In this document: positions 39,760 to 49,216 of the stretch, one piece after another
How the letters are laid out: every line of letters begins with the position of its first letter
Numbering within the stretch: position 1 is the stretch's first letter
Source of the DNA: Aurantiochytrium sp. KH105
Lineage: Eukaryota; Sar; Bigyra; Thraustochytrida; Thraustochytriidae
Length of the DNA stretch: 64,000 nucleotides
Direction: 5' to 3'
Assembly (NCBI GenBank): GCA_003116975.1
Contig: BGKB01000107.1
Coordinates: 62,001-126,000 of the forward strand
Translations under genes and position numbers: made by a program
The notes under the pieces: model-generated
Database searches by the model: none
Seen by the model: the letters and a program-made list of their open reading frames with translations, nothing else
What the model was told of the DNA's origin: nothing

Positions 39760-40127
39760 TTTGTTAGTCTAAGGTTAGGCCCAAATGTTATGTTTGCCGA
39801 ATCATCATTTGTTTGTGTTGGCCTACTACCAGCGGCTGCGGTTTGCTGCGGCGCCAGCCAAATGGGCGAATTCCTTGGAACAACCATTGTATACTTGTTC
39901 CTTGTTCCTGGAGCCAGAACATCACATTCTCAAGTCCCCGCGAGTTCTCAGAAAAGAGAGAAAGAGAGAGAGATTCCAGCTGGGCAAATCAGGAACTCGA
40001 TCCTCGTAGCGCTTTCGGAGGGCGACTCCCACGCGCGAGCTGCGAGCGAGCCCGAGCTACTCCAAAGACGAGGCGTGAGCTTGCTCGGAAGCGCGAGCCT
40101 GAACCAGAGCTTGAGCGAGCCAGAACG
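39760..40127. other. Spacer before the MDR oxidoreductase
   Basis: The 5' flank of the oxidoreductase; no gene seen. A purine-rich AGAGAAAGAGAGAG tract lies at about 39955-39972. Confidence 0.5.
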
Positions 40128-41312
40128 ATGGCGTCGGGTAGTACTTCTTCGGCCGCAGCCGGCACGATGCAAGCGTGCTTCTATGCCAAGTTCGGCGGGC
40201 CCGAGGTGGACCAGGTGGGCGAAGTGCCACGACCCAAGGCGCAAGATCTTGCAGAGGGCCAGGTCCTGCTAGAAATGCGTGCATCTTCTTTAAACCCGGC
40301 AGATTATAAGCAACGCAGTGGAAAGCACGCGGCCATCTTGTCCATCAAGCTGCCTCAGGTGTACGGCTTTGACTTTTGTGGCAAGGTGGTCGCTTCCAAA
40401 AGCACGGAGTGGGTTGCTGGCGACGAAGTCTTTGGCATGTGCAAGGGCCTTCGTCGAGGCGGTCTCGCCGAGTTCTTCATCGTGGATGGTGACATTTGCG
40501 TGCGGAGGCCACCAAACATGCCGAGTTTCGACGCCGCAGGCCTCCCACTCGTGGGTATTACCGTGCTTAAAGCGTTTTCCAAATGCAGATTGCTACCCGC
40601 TGCTCAACGAAGCTCCTCGCAAAAAGCGCCGAGAATTCTTGTTCTCGGAGGAGCAGGCGGTGTCGGAACTGTGGCAATCCAGCTTGCCAAAGGGTACTAT
40701 GGCGCTAGTTTCGTGGCAACAACAGCCTCGGCCGGCGAGAAGTCAGATCTCGTTCGCGAGCTGGGCGCAGACCGGGTCGTGAACTACCGTGACGAAAAGT
40801 TTTGGCAAGTTTTGGCGTCATCGTCCGAAGACGATCTCTTTGATGCAATTCTTGATTGTACCGGCGAGGCGGTCAAGTGCCCCTCTCTGCTACGCGATGG
40901 TGGCGGTCTCGTTAGCATTGCAGCTTCGCCGACGGTTGCTGCTTTGCGCGAGTTCATCGAGGAGTCAGACACGCGAAGCTTTCACAAAATCACCTTTGGC
41001 GTCGATGGGTTTCTGCACAGTACTTTCGGAGGATTCATCTTCGATCGTCTTACGGGCGCCGCCTCTCTCGAGTCCAAGTGTCGTAAACGAGGCGGCGGGA
41101 CCTTTGCGCACATTATTGGAACAGGTCATCGCGAGTACGTTGAAATCCTTGCAGCCGAGTACAATGCAGGTCGTCTGCGCACGGTCATTGACCACGTCTA
41201 TCCATTGCGGGATGGCATCCAAGCGATCGAACGGATAGAGAGCGGGCGTGCCAAGGGCAAAGTCATCATCTCCATCGCAGACGAAGAGGCGAGTACGACG
41301 ACGGCCATCTAG
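40128..41312 (+). CDS. Zinc-independent MDR oxidoreductase (quinone oxidoreductase/RTN4IP1-like)
   Basis: A 394-aa medium-chain dehydrogenase/reductase; the ATG at 40128 precedes the usual 'MQACFYAKFGGPEVDQVGEV' start. Family landmarks are 'SSLNPADYKQRSG', 'YGFDFCGKVV', 'GDEVFGM', 'GGLAEFFIVD', the NAD(P)H-binding 'ILVLGGAGGVGTVAIQLAK' and 'LGADRVVNYRDE'. The Cys/His zinc ligands of alcohol dehydrogenases are absent, placing it with quinone oxidoreductases and RTN4IP1-like proteins. These use NADPH to reduce quinones or enones. No clear mitochondrial presequence is visible. The exact substrate cannot be inferred. Confidence 0.9.
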   Translation: MASGSTSSAAAGTMQACFYAKFGGPEVDQVGEVPRPKAQDLAEGQVLLEMRASSLNPADYKQRSGKHAAILSIKLPQVYGFDFCGKVVASKSTEWVAGDEVFGMCKGLRRGGLAEFFIVDGDICVRRPPNMPSFDAAGLPLVGITVLKAFSKCRLLPAAQRSSSQKAPRILVLGGAGGVGTVAIQLAKGYYGASFVATTASAGEKSDLVRELGADRVVNYRDEKFWQVLASSSEDDLFDAILDCTGEAVKCPSLLRDGGGLVSIAASPTVAALREFIEESDTRSFHKITFGVDGFLHSTFGGFIFDRLTGAASLESKCRKRGGGTFAHIIGTGHREYVEILAAEYNAGRLRTVIDHVYPLRDGIQAIERIESGRAKGKVIISIADEEASTTTAI

Positions 41313-41836
41313 AAACTGCGCAAGTCGCTGTCGATGCAACGCAGCTCCATCATCCGCGGGCGAAACATTTCGGAGTCGGTCTAGGCCTACCTATACAAAA
41401 GTAAAACTAATTTGTTATCATCACTTCTTTCTTACGCACACGTTTCGAAGAAATGCTTCGGGCAAGTGAAAGTAAGAAAGGACAAACTTTTGCTTTTTTC
41501 CGGACAGGTCAATCCATGCAAGAGTTCGAAGACCACTGACTTCTACCTCTCTTTCTTTCTCTTTTTTCCTTGGCTGAGTGGCTGTCAGGAGTGTGTGTTA
41601 GCGGTGCTCAGAATGACCCAAAATCGTGCATTTTCTCCTTATCTACCCCCTCCTTGAGGGTTCAACTACTGCTAAGCAGGGAGAGGGCCTCGTGAGGAAA
41701 TCGATCAGAGCTGCAACTTAACCGTAGCAGGCTGTCTGCGCGCTGTCTGCTCGTGCGCAGGTGCGTGCGCGGGCGCAAAAGCAGCAAGCGCGCAGGAGTC
41801 GGAACGGAGAAGCCAGAAGCATACTCTCGTGTCGTC
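41313..41836. other. Spacer between MDR gene and XPG/SWIM gene
   Basis: The 3' flank of the oxidoreductase, with TAGGCCTA at 41382-41389 and pyrimidine tracts. A weak inverted match exists between CTACCCCCTCCTTGAGGG near 41650 and the complement of the sequence near 46187-46201. It could be the decayed outer end of a transposon but is too poor to call. Confidence 0.4.
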
Positions 41837-44050
41837 ATGGGCGTTACGGGGCTGCTCAAGCAACTGCACTCGAAGCGACGCAACATCCAGCTCTATGAAC
41901 TCTTGCACGGCAAGGATGTTGGGATTGACGCCTTGGTCTGGCTGCACATGTATGTGAGCGTGCAGCATGAAGAGGTCTCAAAGGGCAACTTCACTAGCGT
42001 CGTGCAGGGTTTTATTGGGCGGCTTAAGAAGCTGAAAACATGGGGCGCTCGCCCTATCGTCGTCTTCAATGGCGTTTCAAACGAAATGAAGGCAAACACG
42101 AACTCTGCAAGAAGCAACAAACGCGATAAAATGGTCAAAGGTTTGATGGAAGACCTACAAGCTTGCCTCAACGCCGGCGAGGAGCCTTCGACCGCGCTCA
42201 TGGAAAAGATCTCACAGGCAAACGCTGGCGTCACCCGTGATCTTGTTTACGCGGTCATCAGGCAGTTGCGAGTGGAGGGATACCCTTATGTGGTGGCACC
42301 CTACGAGGCAGATCACACGCTCGTGGCGTTGCTCCATGAAGGTTCCATCCAATACATTATCTCAGTTGACTCAGACATGCTCGTTCACCACGGCGGAAAT
42401 GTCGTTGTCATCCCACCGAGCTTTTGGCAGGACGGTTTGGGCATTCTCTACGACCCAGCGGCAAATACTGCGCCAGCAGATGAATCAACCGCGCTCTGCG
42501 ACCGTCCACGTGACTTGGGTCTTATCATTGACAGAGTTGTAGGACAGCACGCATGCGAGCCGCGTGAAGCGGCGGCCGCTGTGTGCCTTGCGTACGCGTT
42601 ACTCGTGGATTCGGACTACCACAACTTGAAAGGCGTTGGGGCAGAGACGGCACTGTTCGTCATGGAGCTGCTCTTACATCGCAGGGTCACGCTGGAAAGC
42701 TGGAAAGACCCTGATCAGCTCGCGGACATTCTCTGCAACAATTACGCGAAGCAACTACGCAAAGAGGATGTTGTCTCGGACATGAAAAGGGCGAAGGGCG
42801 GTCTTCTTGGGGGCATCGCGCTGCACCTTGCGAAGCGCGAGATCAATCATCTCGATGAGAAGGTGGCGATTGACACGGGATGCATTGAACGTTTCGGCAA
42901 AACAAGTTTCGACCGCGAGCAGGTGGACCTCATCTCCCTGGGCCTGCTTTGCATGCGTGATGGATGTGGATGCCAGAGGGAGAAGCCAAAACACCATGAC
43001 GTTGGTCGGGGCTATTATGTGATCCAGCCTCAGGACACGGTCCACCCTGTGCAGCTCACAGAAGACCTTATTATCGGGGCCAAGATGTGTGAGGAACAAG
43101 TTGACACAGCATCGCGTGCCCAGTTGGCCCGCTGGCTCCGCACTCGCGGGCAATTTGCGTCTGGCAAGAAGAAGCATAAGCTTTGCGCGAGCGTGCGTGC
43201 CCAAATGGCTGCTGAAGCAGTAGCAAAGAAAGAGAATCGCAAGCTTACCAATCTGCGGTGCCCAGAGGGCCTCAGCGTCCTGCAGCTGCTGAGGAACTGC
43301 GGACGGAATGTAGACCTTCCACTGCTAGATAACGCCGAAGCCAAGGCTGCACTTGCCGCCATCCCGTCAGACCGCTGGATCACCTATATCGGCGAAATGC
43401 AAGAGCGAGCGCCGCTGGTATCGGAACAGTTCTTACAGAAACATTTCAAGGACGTGTGTACGAAGAAAAGTGTTTTTCGAAAAGGTTACAAGCGCATTTG
43501 CTTCCGCACACATCTTCGCGGATTCGCAGCCTACTTCGTACCGAATGGAGACAAGCCTGCCAAAGAGTGCTGGTTCAGGCTTCACTGCCCAAGGTCGATG
43601 GTCAATGCCACCTATCCTGTCTTTGTGCGTTGTTCCATCGAATGGCATGAAGCGATGGACGGACGGCCTCCGTACGTGACAAAAGTCTGTGACCAGATGT
43701 GCGCCTGCCCTGCCGCCCGCGTTGATCAGGGATGTGTGCACGTGTGTGCTTTGCTACAAGCCGTGCAGAATCTTCGTCGCCGAGACCCGCGCGACAACTG
43801 TCCAACGAGTTTGCGCTGTGAATGGAACACGGCACGTGCCAAAGTCGAGGAGGACCTGGTGAACAATGAGATCTCTTCTCTCGTCTTTGAGAAGGCCGAT
43901 CCTTCCCAACAAGAACAGAGAAAGAAGCACAACCCAGTGTGCATGTCAAATGATCTTGGTCGTGGAGCCTACGACCCCCGGCCCCCCTGCTGCAGTCAAT
44001 TCCGTCCTACGGGATTTGCAAATGCGAGAAAAGTCCACGTTGATTCCTAA
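41837..44050 (+). CDS. XPG/FEN1-type nuclease with SWIM zinc finger, probably transposon-borne
   Basis: A 737-aa product from ATG 41837, chosen because family members start MGVxGLL. Residues 1-100 match the XPG N-terminal region ('MGVTGLLKQLHSKRRN', 'DALVWLHMYV'). Residues about 145-185 match XPG-I ('VAPYEADHTLVALL', 'ISVDSDMLV'), keeping the acidic metal-binding residues. Near residue 620 is a SWIM-type finger of CxC..CxH form ('QMCACPAARVDQGCVHVCAL'), followed by 'CEWN' and 'YDPRPP'. After a run of C residues at about 43980-43990 the plausible continuation lies in another frame up to 44297. So the gene is either shifted by a homopolymer change or has a sequencing error there. XPG nucleases cut 5' flaps; SWIM fingers are common in transposon-encoded proteins. 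It converges on a DDE transposase piece. Confidence 0.75.
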   Translation: MGVTGLLKQLHSKRRNIQLYELLHGKDVGIDALVWLHMYVSVQHEEVSKGNFTSVVQGFIGRLKKLKTWGARPIVVFNGVSNEMKANTNSARSNKRDKMVKGLMEDLQACLNAGEEPSTALMEKISQANAGVTRDLVYAVIRQLRVEGYPYVVAPYEADHTLVALLHEGSIQYIISVDSDMLVHHGGNVVVIPPSFWQDGLGILYDPAANTAPADESTALCDRPRDLGLIIDRVVGQHACEPREAAAAVCLAYALLVDSDYHNLKGVGAETALFVMELLLHRRVTLESWKDPDQLADILCNNYAKQLRKEDVVSDMKRAKGGLLGGIALHLAKREINHLDEKVAIDTGCIERFGKTSFDREQVDLISLGLLCMRDGCGCQREKPKHHDVGRGYYVIQPQDTVHPVQLTEDLIIGAKMCEEQVDTASRAQLARWLRTRGQFASGKKKHKLCASVRAQMAAEAVAKKENRKLTNLRCPEGLSVLQLLRNCGRNVDLPLLDNAEAKAALAAIPSDRWITYIGEMQERAPLVSEQFLQKHFKDVCTKKSVFRKGYKRICFRTHLRGFAAYFVPNGDKPAKECWFRLHCPRSMVNATYPVFVRCSIEWHEAMDGRPPYVTKVCDQMCACPAARVDQGCVHVCALLQAVQNLRRRDPRDNCPTSLRCEWNTARAKVEEDLVNNEISSLVFEKADPSQQEQRKKHNPVCMSNDLGRGAYDPRPPCCSQFRPTGFANARKVHVDS

Positions 44051-44298
44051 AATCTTCAAGCTCATTGAAGTATGCGCACAAGGTACTGAGGGAGGTGAAA
44101 CGGGCATGTCGGTTATGTATACGAGAGAACATGCGGCGAAAACTCGCTATGATCTCTGGTACAACTACGCGACTGCCGAGCTACAACGGACAGGTCTCGA
44201 CAAAATCTCGCCTGAGCTCTCTGAGGCTTGGGAGTCGGAACTCTGCGCTGATGATGCGGAGGCTGATCCTGATCAAGAGAATGACGGAAGCTTTTGAA

Positions 44299-45471
44299 AT
44301 AGGGTAAAACCTCCGATTTTCAACATCAATGTTAGAAAAATCATTTTTCGATCAAAAATCAACTTTTGGTTGTAGGAGTCGTGTAGAGCGTGCGAACGAG
44401 CATGGAGAGCTCGTAGTTTGATCAGTGAACGAACTCAGTCGATTGGTGTTGCTTGAGATCAATTATAGTTTTCAGATTTTTCCTCGCCACGGAGCCACCG
44501 ACCTATGATTTCCACACGCAGATTTTGCGCAATGCTTCTGAGTCTGGTTTTAGTAACATACTTAGTTTTATATTTGTTTACTTTTACCGAAATTGGTCTA
44601 GTGTTACTTTTCTCTACGAGACACATTGTTACTATCTATTTCGCTTGTGGCGACGATTCCAGCTGACATAGGCCAGGATTAGCGATCTCAGGGAGTGATC
44701 GAATGAACTCTACGGTCATGCGAAAAAGTTGTGCACGTTTGGCTTGCCAAGGAAGGTTTTTATCCCATTGTTTGATCTTGGTCAAGGAGCTCACCAAATG
44801 GCAACGTTTAGCTTGCCGCCTGTGTACCCAGAAAGAGCAGCGTTTGCAAAAAGTGCCGCTTTCACGAGATCCTCCTCTTCCATTGTATCCGGAACGCTCT
44901 CCGACGTTCCAGCTGGAACTTCATCAGCGTTCTGAGGAGGGTTTGGTTCGCGTGATGAGCTCGCCTCTTCTGAGACATGTTCCTCTGAGCTTGCAGAGAG
45001 GGAACGTACAAGCTCCAGCAGCTCTTGCCGAGACCGCTGAATCGAAACACGTTTCCCTGCGAGTTGTAGGACCTCAATGAGTTTTGTTTTTGTAATCTTG
45101 TCGTCTCGCGCAAACTCGAACGAGAAATCCTTATTGGAGTAGGAAAGCGCGGACACCTGCTTCTTCAACGAATTGTTTGACCGTCTTCTGTTTCTTCGCC
45201 TTGATTGCAGCCTCACGGGACTTGTCTTGAGCCTCGATGCCTTTAAGTCGCTCGAGATCGTACATGTCCTTCGACCGCCAGGAATCCATTGATACACGTT
45301 TTCTCATACAAATGTATTGGCCGGCTTATTTGGCTTATTTTATGGCCTATTTAAAAATACCATTGATTTGCAACATGGTCTTAGTGAGTAGTAGTTAACT
45401 CCTATACGATTTCTCGGGCGCCGATTCTGTAGCAAATCGGTGTGATGTGCTAATCGGAGGTTTTACCCTAT
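44299..45471. mobile_element. Nested 1.17-kb DNA element with 18-20 bp terminal inverted repeats, TA target site
   Basis: The left end 'AGGGTAAAACCTCCGATT' (44301-44318) and the right end 'AATCGGAGGTTTTACCCT' (45452-45469) are perfect inverted repeats. If the ends start at GGGT, both are flanked by TA, a 2-bp target duplication as in Tc1/mariner and some other families. The element sits 2-3 bases after the last stop of the XPG/SWIM frame and about 15 bases before the last codon of the DDE piece. It thus appears inserted between two convergent genes of an older transposon. It carries only a small disrupted gene, so it is probably non-autonomous. The superfamily cannot be fixed without a transposase. 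Confidence 0.8.
44791..45289 (-). pseudogene. Small gene inside the nested element, two overlapping frames
   Basis: From ATG 45289 a charged helical start is read ('MDSWRSKDMYDLERLKGIE'), ending after 52 codons. A second frame continues as protein-like sequence with helical and acidic stretches ('ITKTKLIEVLQLAGKRVS', 'RQELLELVRSLSASSEEH') to 44791. One frame change near 45150 separates them; a small intron is the alternative. No DDE or helix-turn-helix motif is recognised. Function unknown. Confidence 0.4.
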
Positions 45472-45484
45472 GAAGATTCAGTGC

Positions 45485-46185
45485 TTACTTATTTGCAGGT
45501 GCCGTGATGGGCGGGCCATTTAGACTCACTAGGCAGCACGCGACCTTGAAAGCCGCAGTTATTATAATATATCCACCTGATGGATTGGGACCTTTTGGGT
45601 GAGCCAATGGTAGTCTTTGACACGATATATTGCTCTCTCTACGTGAATCCGAAAGTTTGCGATTTTCCGTGTGACATTTGCCTCCTCTCGTGTAAGCGTG
45701 TGCTGCCCCTTGAATCGTTTTGGTGGCATGCACAGATATGCACCCTTTCGCTTGGCCAGCTCATCAAAGATTACGAAACCTTTGTCAGCCATGATGCTTT
45801 GACCCGGGTGAGCGCAGACCTCGTAGAAACCCGATCGCTCTGTCAGTTTGGGGTCTGATATACGTCCTGGATAGGCAGCAGACTGCCATGCAATAGTACC
45901 ACAAGCACTCAGACCAATCAGCAACTTGGCTGTATTGCGCGCCTTGTATTCGCTCCAAGTTGCACTCTGAGCCATTGGGTTGTCTGGTACTTGAATTTCG
46001 AGCTCAGTGGCATCAGGAATCCAGCTGACCGTATGGTGACGAAGTCGATCAGAGACGTCTTTGGGGCACGTAACATCCAGCATATACGGCAACGTAGTTG
46101 GAAACATGCGCGAGAAAGTATGATGCAGAAGATGGATGTCGAATTCAAAGGTGACTTCGAAGTTCGCCAAAGACGTATAGACCAC
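45485..46185 (-). pseudogene. DDE_Tnp_4-type transposase fragment (Harbinger/ISL2EU-like)
   Basis: The 207-codon open stretch 46185-45562 matches the DDE_Tnp_4 endonuclease. It has 'VSWIPDATELEIQVPDN' (first D/E region), 'SATWSEYKARNTAKLLIGLS', 'AYPGRISDPKLTERSGF', 'GQSIMADKGFVIFDELAKRKGAYLC' (second D), and 'RKIANFRIHVERAIYRVKDY' (final E region). The family's closing stretch ('ITAAFKVACCLVSLNGPPI') is in another frame and ends at 45485, so the 3' end has one frame change or a tiny intron. The N-terminal DNA-binding part is absent: a stop lies directly before 46185 and no ATG is available. It could be an upstream exon or, more likely, a truncated decayed copy. It probably belonged to the same transposon as the XPG/SWIM gene. 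Confidence 0.8.
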
Positions 46186-46613
46186 TTATCCCAAGAGGGG
46201 TAGGTTTGGAGCGAAATAGAGCATTTTCAACGATGCGATGGATGGTTGCTTGGTTAGGTTTGTTGGGGTTAGGTTAGCGCTTGTGCAAGGCCAAGACCAA
46301 TCCGTCGGCGGCGCAGACCACGCAACGACTGTCGAAGATCTCGCGAGCGCAGCTAGTCTGCGACAAGAGCCTTCTTGCCGCGCACTCGCACGCCCGAGCT
46401 CGCAGCCTTGCGAGCTCTTCCCCACCCCCGCGCCCGCTCTCCTCGCGATACCGTTCGTTCGCCGAGGGACGCAATTCGCAGCGAGCGAGTGGCGAGCAGC
46501 AACCGCGGACCTCGCCAGGGACGCGCAGCCAGAATCTAAAGCCGCAGGCGTCGCGTAGCGCGACAGCATAAGCTAGCTAGTTAGCAAGCAAGCAAGCAAG
46601 CAAGCAAGCAAAG
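46186..46613. other. SerRS upstream region with (GCAA)n tract
   Basis: The 5' flank of seryl-tRNA synthetase. A (GCAA)n run at about 46583-46612 lies directly before the start codon. 'GGTTAGG' words occur at about 46250-46275. No gene is supported. Confidence 0.6.
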
Positions 46614-47978
46614 ATGCCTCTCGGCCTTCCCCTGTTTCGCGACCCCGAGTCGCTGGAGCAAATCCGCAAGTCGCACGAGGCGCGTTTTCCCTCGGAGCAG
46701 GACAAGGACCTCGTGGACCGCATCGTCAAGGCGGACGAGGAATGGCGCCAGCTTGAGTTTGACGCGCAAAAGACCAAGGAAGAGAAAAATGCGGTGAGCA
46801 AGCTCGTTGGCCAAAAGAAGAAGAACAAGGAAAACGCGGACGAGGAACAGGCCAAGGCCCGCGAGCTCGGCGCCGAGGTGGAGCGCTTGCAAAAGGCCGC
46901 CGAGGAAAAGCGAGCCGAGCTCGACACCTTGCTCCCGCTTGTCGGCAACCTTGTGCACCCTTCGGTGGTTGTGCACGATGATGAGGATTTCAACAAGATC
47001 GAGTCGACCTATGGCGAGAAGAAGCCCGCCGACGGCCTGCAGGCGCACAACCAGCTGCTCTGGCGCATTGATGGCTATGAGCCAGAGCGCGGCAACAAGA
47101 CCGCAGGCCACCGTGGCTACTTTCTTAAGGGCCCTGCTGTGATGCTGAACCAGGCTCTCATTACGTACTCGCTGCAGTTTCTCACCAAAAAGGGCTACAC
47201 CCCGTTGCAGCCGCCGTACTTTATGAACAAGGACGTAATGGCCGGCGTTGCGCAGCTCTCTGACTTTGACGAGTCCCTCTACCACGTGACGGGCGAGAAG
47301 GGCGACAACGAAAAGTATTTGATCGCCACCAGCGAACAGCCCATTTGCGCCTATCACATGGGTGACTGGATGCAGGACAGCGATCTGCCTATTCGCTACG
47401 CGGGCATGTCCACCTGCTTCCGAAAGGAGGCCGGCAAGGCGGGCAAGGACACCTGGGGTATCTTCCGCGTTCATCAGTTTGATAAGGTCGAGCAGTTCTG
47501 CATCACTACACCTGAAAAGTCGTGGGAGATGCACGAGGAGATGCGCAACATTGCCGAGGAGTTCCTTCAGTCGCTCGATCTCCCATACCAGGTCGTCAAC
47601 ATTGTCTCTGGTGAGCTCAACAACGCCGCCGCTAAAAAGTACGACATTGAGGCCTGGTTCCCTAGCTATCAAGAGTACAAGGAGCTTGTGTCTTGCTCGA
47701 ACTGCACGGACTACCAGGCGCGCGCCATGAACATTCGCTTTGGCGAGAAGCAGGATAAGCAGTACGCACACATGCTCAACTCCACGCTCTGCGCTCTTAC
47801 GCGCACCATCTCCTGCATTCTCGAGAACTACCAGGAGAAGGACGGTGTCCGCGTTCCTGCGGTCCTCGTGCCCTACATGGCTGGCATGACCTTTATCCCC
47901 TTTGTGCGCGAGCCGATGGAGAACAAGGCCGAGAAGAAGCAGCAAAAGGCCAAGGCCAAGAAGGCCGCCGCCAAATGA
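46614..47978 (+). CDS. SARS1: Seryl-tRNA synthetase, cytosolic
   Basis: A 454-aa class II synthetase that charges tRNA-Ser. The N-terminal 110 residues form the tRNA-binding long coiled-coil arm ('EQAKARELGAEVERLQKAAE'). The catalytic domain follows, with 'HRGYFLKGPAVMLNQALITY' (motif 1 region), 'IATSEQPICAYH' (TxE serine loop), motif 2 'CFRKEAGKAGKDTWGIFRVHQF' split around residue 267, and motif 3 'LCALTRTISCILENYQ' near 390. It starts MPLGLPLFR, lacks a targeting peptide, and ends in a Lys-rich tail ('KKQQKAKAKKAAAK') as eukaryotic cytosolic enzymes do. The gene is intact and single-exon. Confidence 0.97.
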   Translation: MPLGLPLFRDPESLEQIRKSHEARFPSEQDKDLVDRIVKADEEWRQLEFDAQKTKEEKNAVSKLVGQKKKNKENADEEQAKARELGAEVERLQKAAEEKRAELDTLLPLVGNLVHPSVVVHDDEDFNKIESTYGEKKPADGLQAHNQLLWRIDGYEPERGNKTAGHRGYFLKGPAVMLNQALITYSLQFLTKKGYTPLQPPYFMNKDVMAGVAQLSDFDESLYHVTGEKGDNEKYLIATSEQPICAYHMGDWMQDSDLPIRYAGMSTCFRKEAGKAGKDTWGIFRVHQFDKVEQFCITTPEKSWEMHEEMRNIAEEFLQSLDLPYQVVNIVSGELNNAAAKKYDIEAWFPSYQEYKELVSCSNCTDYQARAMNIRFGEKQDKQYAHMLNSTLCALTRTISCILENYQEKDGVRVPAVLVPYMAGMTFIPFVREPMENKAEKKQQKAKAKKAAAK

Positions 47979-48091
47979 TAAACCCATTCTCTCTTTCTCG
48001 TTTTTTTTTTATTGCTTTCCTTTTCCCTCTTCCTTTTTCAAGATCTCGTCTGATTAGGCCAGGCCAGGCCAGACCAGACCTGATCAGCTTG

Positions 48092-48131
<40 letters not shown>

Positions 48132-49216
48132 GCCGTGCTGTGCTGCTGCAGCCAGTAGGCCTATCTACCAGTACCGCACACTAATGAATCTACTCCGGGA
48201 AAGAAGCTGTGCAAATTACCACGATTACTTGCAAGGGTCTAGCTTCTGGCCAATCGGAGGTTGCATTTTCACCCCGCCGCCAAGCTCGCCAAAGTGTAGC
48301 CCCAGCTCCCGCGCCCCAAGAGCAACAGCCCCTCACCTTGCCTTCATCGCTATCGCGAAGGGGTTTCGTTGGCAACAGTCAACTCCGGCCAGAATGCTCT
48401 CTGTACCCGTCACGATCCTCTGGCCAACTGTCTCTGTCTCCGTCTCCGAGGCGGGCGCGGTCGCAGCGTCACGTTGCGCTGTGTTGCACGAGCCTTATAG
48501 GGTTGCCTACTCTGCAGCTAGCTGGCCTGTCATGTGTGAAATGGGCTGCAGCCGCATGCCCATCGCATCGTCGGCGGTGTCCATACACGCGTGCACGTGC
48601 ACACATCACCTTATGTTAGAAGGTTGACCGTCTCCGCCCCGTTTACTTCTCGACTGCCTTTGGTGCGGCCGATGCCGGTGCCTGTGCGGTGGCGCGAACG
48701 TCTGTCTCTCGGATTCGAGCTGTCTCTGCGTTGCGTACGCACCGAATCCGAGCGAGATACGCCCGCGCCCGCGAGCCGAGCCCCTCGCGTTTGCGCTTTT
48801 TATTACATAGAAGTTGGGACATTGTAATTCGCGCACGTGACATGACCGACCTAGGATCTGCAGCTATACCGGTCGGCCCAAGCATCAAGCATCTTCTGCG
48901 CAGGGCTGCGGCGCGCAGGGCGCTGCAGCCGCGACTTTGGGCTCGCGCGCCAGCTGGCCTGCGCGGCGCTGGCGGCAGTGCGGCCAGGAGCCTGGTTTGC
49001 CACCTGCAGCTAGCCGGTGCTTTGGCACGCGACGGCAAACGTGTGTGTGCTGCCACGCGTGCTGTGCGCGGTGCGGCAGTGGGTGCTGAGATGAGACGGC
49101 GAGCAGAGTCGTGTCGTAGGCAGGAAGGCGAGCAGTGTAGGCATCGGCAGCATATCGCAAACACGGGCTCGACGTGCGGCGGCAGCAGCGGCTGCGGCAG
49201 GAGCAGCAGCGAGGCC
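47979..49216. other. Long spacer between SerRS and HGGG zinc-finger gene
   Basis: Contains a (CCTG)n tract at about 48090-48131 and TAGGCCTA at 48156-48163. The right half (48690-49216) is open in the frame of the next gene but composed of Arg/Ala-rich low-quality sequence, so I treat it as 5' flank. A longer N-terminus of that gene cannot be excluded. No other gene seen. Confidence 0.5.

Noticed and set aside
41648-46201. Imperfect inverted match CTACCCC..TTG as outer ends of the XPG/DDE transposon
   Set aside because: The match needs several gaps over about 18 bases, and no target duplication flanks it; chance is as likely.
46581-47987. 468-codon open frame antisense to seryl-tRNA synthetase
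   Set aside because: Same explanation: a Leu/Val/His-rich shadow of a strongly biased sense gene.
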